Shown: positions 7,445-9,931 of the stretch, one piece after another
Layout: each line of letters starts with the position of its first letter
Position numbering within the stretch: the stretch's first letter is position 1
Assembly (NCBI GenBank): GCA_023229575.1
Contig: JALNYZ010000068.1
Coordinates: forward strand, 1-9,931
DNA length: 9,931 nt
From: Prolixibacteraceae bacterium
GTDB lineage: Bacteria > Bacteroidota > Bacteroidia > Bacteroidales > Prolixibacteraceae
Direction: 5' to 3'
The notes under the pieces: generated by a model
What the model saw: only the letters and a program-made list of their open reading frames with translations
What the model was told of the DNA's origin: nothing
The model's database searches: none
Translations under genes and position numbers: made by a program

Positions 7445-7461
7445 GCGCGGGTGCGCCTTTT
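7445..7461 (+). terminator. Weak intrinsic terminator candidate after the thioesterase
   Basis: GCGC (7445-7448) can pair with GCGC (7453-7456) around a GGGT loop, followed by C and TTTT. It lies about 20 bases past the thioesterase stop. The four-base stem and short T-run make it marginal, and the GC-rich sequence could instead be part of the repeat cluster that follows. Confidence 0.3.
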
Positions 7462-7485
7462 CAAAACCAAAAGCCCGCAACTGGA

Positions 7486-7522
7486 CACCGGTGGTGCGAC
7501 CAGTTTGTAGAAACGGCACCGG
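7486..7522 (+). repeat. Palindrome-headed repeat, copy A
   Basis: The copy begins with the perfect 8-base palindrome CACCGGTG (7486-7493), then GCGACCAGTTTGT. CCGGTG (7488-7493) can also pair with CACCGG (7517-7522), enclosing the unit as a stem with a 23-base loop. The 21 bases from 7488 match copy B at 18 positions. It resembles short dispersed palindromic repeats seen in many Bacteroidota genomes; no transposase is nearby. Confidence 0.6.
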
Positions 7523-7537
7523 CAATCGATCGGGGAG

Positions 7538-7569
7538 CTCCGGAGGTGCGATCTGTTTGTGGCCGTACC
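7538..7569 (+). repeat. Palindrome-headed repeat, copy B
   Basis: The copy begins with the perfect palindrome CTCCGGAG (7538-7545), followed by GTGCGATCTGTTTGT. It lies 52 bases after copy A in the same orientation. The outer bases of the palindrome differ between copies (CA..TG against CT..AG) but stay complementary, so the palindrome is kept although its sequence changed. Confidence 0.6.
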
Positions 7570-7842
7570 ATTAATGCAAATCCAAAGCCGTAATGCAGAT
7601 ATATTGAATGCATAACGCAAGGTATTGATCTCAGGTGTCACCCCAAAAATCACCACCCTATCTTGCCACATTACTCTATTCTGCCTGGTATACATTCCTT
7701 CCAACCGTTTTATTTTATAACAAATAGATCCCTTCCAGGCATAATACGCATGAGATTGGACCATCAGGTTTATGGAATTTTTTTATTCGGCCCACTACGG
7801 AAATATTGCGGTTAAGCAAATGTTTTTTTGATCAATTGTAAG

Positions 7843-7865
7843 GGCGCAGATTGCAAATCCGCGCC
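7843..7865. repeat. GC-rich hairpin with GCA loop
   Basis: GGCGCAGATT (7843-7852) pairs with AATCCGCGCC (7856-7865) around a GCA loop, ten base pairs with one mismatch. It is symmetrical on both strands and no T-run follows, so a terminator role is not indicated. The form resembles REP-type palindromes. A similar but smaller hairpin lies 50 bases downstream. Confidence 0.6.
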
Positions 7866-7915
7866 ATCTGAGGGTTGCTATGAATCAAAAGTCAGAATTA
7901 GCTTTCATTTAACCA

Positions 7916-7930
7916 CGCGATGCAATCGCG
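7916..7930. repeat. Perfect CGCGAT / ATCGCG hairpin
   Basis: CGCGAT (7916-7921) and ATCGCG (7925-7930) form a perfect six-base-pair stem around a GCA loop. Loop and stem top (GAT-GCA-ATC against GATT-GCA-AATC) match the hairpin at 7843-7865, so the two are probably diverged members of one palindromic family. The following CGGGAGCGGGGACAAG is GC-rich and may belong to the same unit. Confidence 0.55.
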
Positions 7931-8133
7931 CGGGAGCGGGGACAAGAACCTGCTACGGGAAACCCCAATTTTTTCCAAAAACGAATCCTGAGCAATAAAA
8001 ATTCGTTTAACATGTAAGCAAGCGGCCAATATCTTGCTGTTTAATATCCGTTCGTTGCTTTTTCCCCTCTTTCATTTCACAGGCAATTGCAGAATATTAA
8101 ATTTCCAGTTTGTATCATTCAACAGATTAAAAG

Positions 8134-8499
8134 ATGAAAAATATATTTGGAGAACCATTAAAATCGTGCTGCAAAAAACCCATAACCGGATTTTACAGGG
8201 ACGGATTTTGCAGAACAGATGAAGAAGACGATGGAAAACATGTCGTCTGTGTCGTTGTTACATCAGAATTTCTTTACTATTCAAAAAGCAGGGGAAACGA
8301 CTTAACCACACCACGGCCTGAATATGGTTTTTCGGGATTACAACCCGGAGATCAATGGTGCTTGTGTGCATTAAGATGGAAAGAAGCCTTTGAAGCAGGT
8401 TTTGCCCCAAAAGTGGTATTAGAGGCAACCGATGAAAGCGCATTGGAATACGTTACTATAAATGACCTTATCATTCACGCAGAAAAGACCAATGCTTAA
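8134..8499 (+). CDS. DUF2237 family protein, cysteine-rich
   Basis: This 121-residue protein matches the DUF2237 family over its length: an N-terminal NIFGEPLKSCCKKPITGFYR, then CRTDEEDDGKHVVCVVVT, SRGNDLTTPRPEYGFSGLQP, GDQWCLCALRWKEA and a C-terminal VVLEATDESALEYV. Six cysteines (12, 13, 26, 39, 76, 78) sit in or beside these motifs, arranged as CC, single C, single C and CxC, which would suit metal binding or thiol chemistry. The biochemical role of the family is not established to my knowledge. No signal peptide or membrane segment is present, so it should be cytoplasmic. Its last codons overlap the selO start by eight bases, so the two are almost certainly one transcript with coupled translation. 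The ATG follows AAAAG and starts directly at the conserved N-terminus. Confidence 0.88.
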   Translation: MKNIFGEPLKSCCKKPITGFYRDGFCRTDEEDDGKHVVCVVVTSEFLYYSKSRGNDLTTPRPEYGFSGLQPGDQWCLCALRWKEAFEAGFAPKVVLEATDESALEYVTINDLIIHAEKTNA

Positions 8500-9928
8500 C
8501 CTGGAATATTCTTATTTATCCCTTCCGGGCAAGTTTTATCAACTTGTAAAACCTGCTTCATTCAGCAAACCTGAAACAGTACTGCTTAATGAGGCATTGT
8601 TGGAAGAACTTACTATTCCATTTACAAATCAACAGGATCTTATCTCTTTTTTATTGCGAAATGAATCCGATGGCAAAACTTCTTCTTTTGCCCAGGCTTA
8701 TGCAGGTCACCAATTCGGAAATTTTACAAATTTGGGTGATGGAAGAGCCATTGTGATGGGTGAATATATCACATCTTTAAACCAACGATTTGACATTCAA
8801 CTCAAGGGAAGCGGAAGAACTTTCTATTCAAGGGGTGGAGATGGAAAGGCTACTTTAAAGGCAATGCTAAGAGAGTATTTGATAAGTGAAGCAATGCATC
8901 ACCTGAATATACCTACTTCCAGGAGTTTGCTGGTGGCAAAAACAGGAGAATTGGTTCAACGCGAAACTGAACATGATGGAGCTGTTTTAGCAAGAGTCAT
9001 GAAGAGTCATATCAGAATAGGAACTTTTGAATATGCCAGTCATTTAGGAACAACCGAAGATTTACGGGCACTCAACGATTATACCATCCATCGCTTGTAT
9101 CCTGAAATTAAACACGAGGGGAGTCCGGCACTCAGTTTACTAAAAAAAGTGATGGCCGTTCAAATTGATTTGGTAGTGAATTGGATGCGTGTTGGTTTTA
9201 TTCACGGTGTAATGAATACGGATAATGTATCCATCAGCGGCGAAACATTTGATTATGGCCCATGTGCTTTCATGAACGCCTATCACCCTGATACTGTTTA
9301 TAGCTCAATAGACACAACCGGGCGATATGCCTTTGGAAACCAACCCAACATGATCAAATGGAATATTGCCAGATTGGCCGAAGCCTTGTTGCCTGTTATA
9401 CATCCTGAACCTTCAACTGCATTGCAATTAGCTCAAGCCTGCATAGATCAATTTGATAACATTTGGGTTGAAAAATATTATGAAATGATGCTTTTAAAAT
9501 TAGGCATTGAAAAAAAAGCACCGGAGCTATATTCGTTGGTGGATGAACTGCTGGCATTGATGCTTCATCTGAAACTGGATTATACCAATACTTTTCTAGC
9601 GCTAACCTATGATAAAGTTACCGGAGAAGGCATCATGGCTGGTCCTGAATTTAAACCCTGGCTGGATAAATGGAAAAACACCATCAACAATTCCAATGGA
9701 TATGAACAAGCAAAAAATAGGATGAAAGAAAATAATCCGGCTTTTATTCCACGGAATCATTTGGTGGAAGAAGCACTGGACTCAGCAGTAAATGGAAATC
9801 TTAACTTAATAAAACAATTGCTGATTGTGTTGAGTAAACCATATCATTACCAGGAAAATTTGAGCCATTTTACTATTCAGCCACATCCGGTTTTTGAAAA
9901 TGAATATGCAACCTATTGTGGCACTTAA
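8492..9928 (+). CDS. selO: Protein adenylyltransferase SelO (YdiU/UPF0061)
   Basis: The 478-residue product, the same length as E. coli SelO, is a pseudokinase-fold enzyme that transfers AMP from ATP to Ser, Thr or Tyr of target proteins, some in redox homeostasis. Key residues align with Pseudomonas SelO at a constant offset of eight: Lys105 (IQLKGSGRT), Glu128 (LREYL), Arg168, Arg175, Asp244-Asn245 (MNTDN) and the metal-binding Asp254 (FDYGPC). The conserved GDGRA and GGDGKATL segments are present. It ends YCGT, placing Cys476 at the antepenultimate position where vertebrate SelO has selenocysteine, so the gene is complete. The frame is open from an ATG at 8462, but MLNLEYS at 8492 gives the family length and a short overlap with the DUF2237 stop. 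Three hand-counted 60-base samples here gave 33-43% GC. Confidence 0.96.
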   Translation: MLNLEYSYLSLPGKFYQLVKPASFSKPETVLLNEALLEELTIPFTNQQDLISFLLRNESDGKTSSFAQAYAGHQFGNFTNLGDGRAIVMGEYITSLNQRFDIQLKGSGRTFYSRGGDGKATLKAMLREYLISEAMHHLNIPTSRSLLVAKTGELVQRETEHDGAVLARVMKSHIRIGTFEYASHLGTTEDLRALNDYTIHRLYPEIKHEGSPALSLLKKVMAVQIDLVVNWMRVGFIHGVMNTDNVSISGETFDYGPCAFMNAYHPDTVYSSIDTTGRYAFGNQPNMIKWNIARLAEALLPVIHPEPSTALQLAQACIDQFDNIWVEKYYEMMLLKLGIEKKAPELYSLVDELLALMLHLKLDYTNTFLALTYDKVTGEGIMAGPEFKPWLDKWKNTINNSNGYEQAKNRMKENNPAFIPRNHLVEEALDSAVNGNLNLIKQLLIVLSKPYHYQENLSHFTIQPHPVFENEYATYCGT

Positions 9929-9931
9929 TTC

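Larger units (their letters stand above)
7427..8133. other. Gene-free stretch with repeat remnants
   Basis: About 700 bases separate the thioesterase and DUF2237 genes with no convincing coding region. A minus-strand open frame across 7294-7764 is built largely from repeat-like DNA and overlaps the thioesterase end, so I do not call it a gene. The stretch holds a weak terminator-like hairpin, two related repeats headed by 8-base palindromes, and two GC-rich hairpins with GCA loops, described separately. The rest (about 7570-7840 and 7960-8130) is AT-rich and shows no structure I can support. It reads as accumulated short palindromic repeats rather than one element. Confidence 0.6.

Noticed and set aside
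7486..7569. CRISPR array
   Set aside because: Only two imperfect copies with palindromic heads, no regular spacer series and no cas gene in the window.
7294..7764. Minus-strand open frame of 156 codons across the thioesterase end and the gap
   Set aside because: It overlaps the conserved thioesterase C-terminus and is otherwise made from repeat sequence; no protein family is recognisable.

Overview
The window looks like chromosomal DNA of a Bacteroidota bacterium, probably an environmental Bacteroidales-type lineage. The evidence is indirect: starts are A-rich without strong Shine-Dalgarno sites, one perfect match to the Bacteroidota -7 box (TAnnTTTG) is present, a large TonB-dependent receptor and the relic of a tricorn-type protease occur, and short palindromic repeats fill one gap. 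There is no rRNA, tRNA, CRISPR array, phage or complete insertion sequence.

Left part (1-2331): the tail of an unidentified gene, an HD-superfamily hydrolase, then lemA and an HtpX-like M48 membrane protease. The last two overlap by one base (TAATG) and form a membrane protein unit. Centre (2332-6363): a gap with a short doubtful ORF and a compound stem-loop, then a secreted cytochrome c / PQQ-type sugar dehydrogenase fusion followed 49 bases later by a TonB-dependent receptor. No PQQ biosynthesis gene is visible here, so the receptor may bring in the cofactor or a substrate of the dehydrogenase; this is a hypothesis.

Right part (6364-9931): on the minus strand, convergent with the receptor, lies a collapsed tricorn protease gene. 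Recognisable pieces (possible signal peptide, N-terminal propeller, S41 serine core, probable C-terminal tail) stay in the right order but in different frames, in about 0.5 kb instead of about 3.2 kb. Next come a 4HBT/YbgC-type acyl-CoA thioesterase and a 0.7 kb gene-free stretch with two related palindrome-headed repeats and two GC-rich hairpins. The window ends with an overlapping gene pair: a cysteine-rich DUF2237 protein and selO (protein AMPylase), the latter complete to its C-terminal Cys-Gly-Thr. This pair looks more AT-rich than the left part.

I see no clearly new large defence or mobile system. The most interesting leads are the dehydrogenase/receptor pair, the DUF2237-selO coupling, the collapsed tricorn gene and the covarying palindromic repeats.
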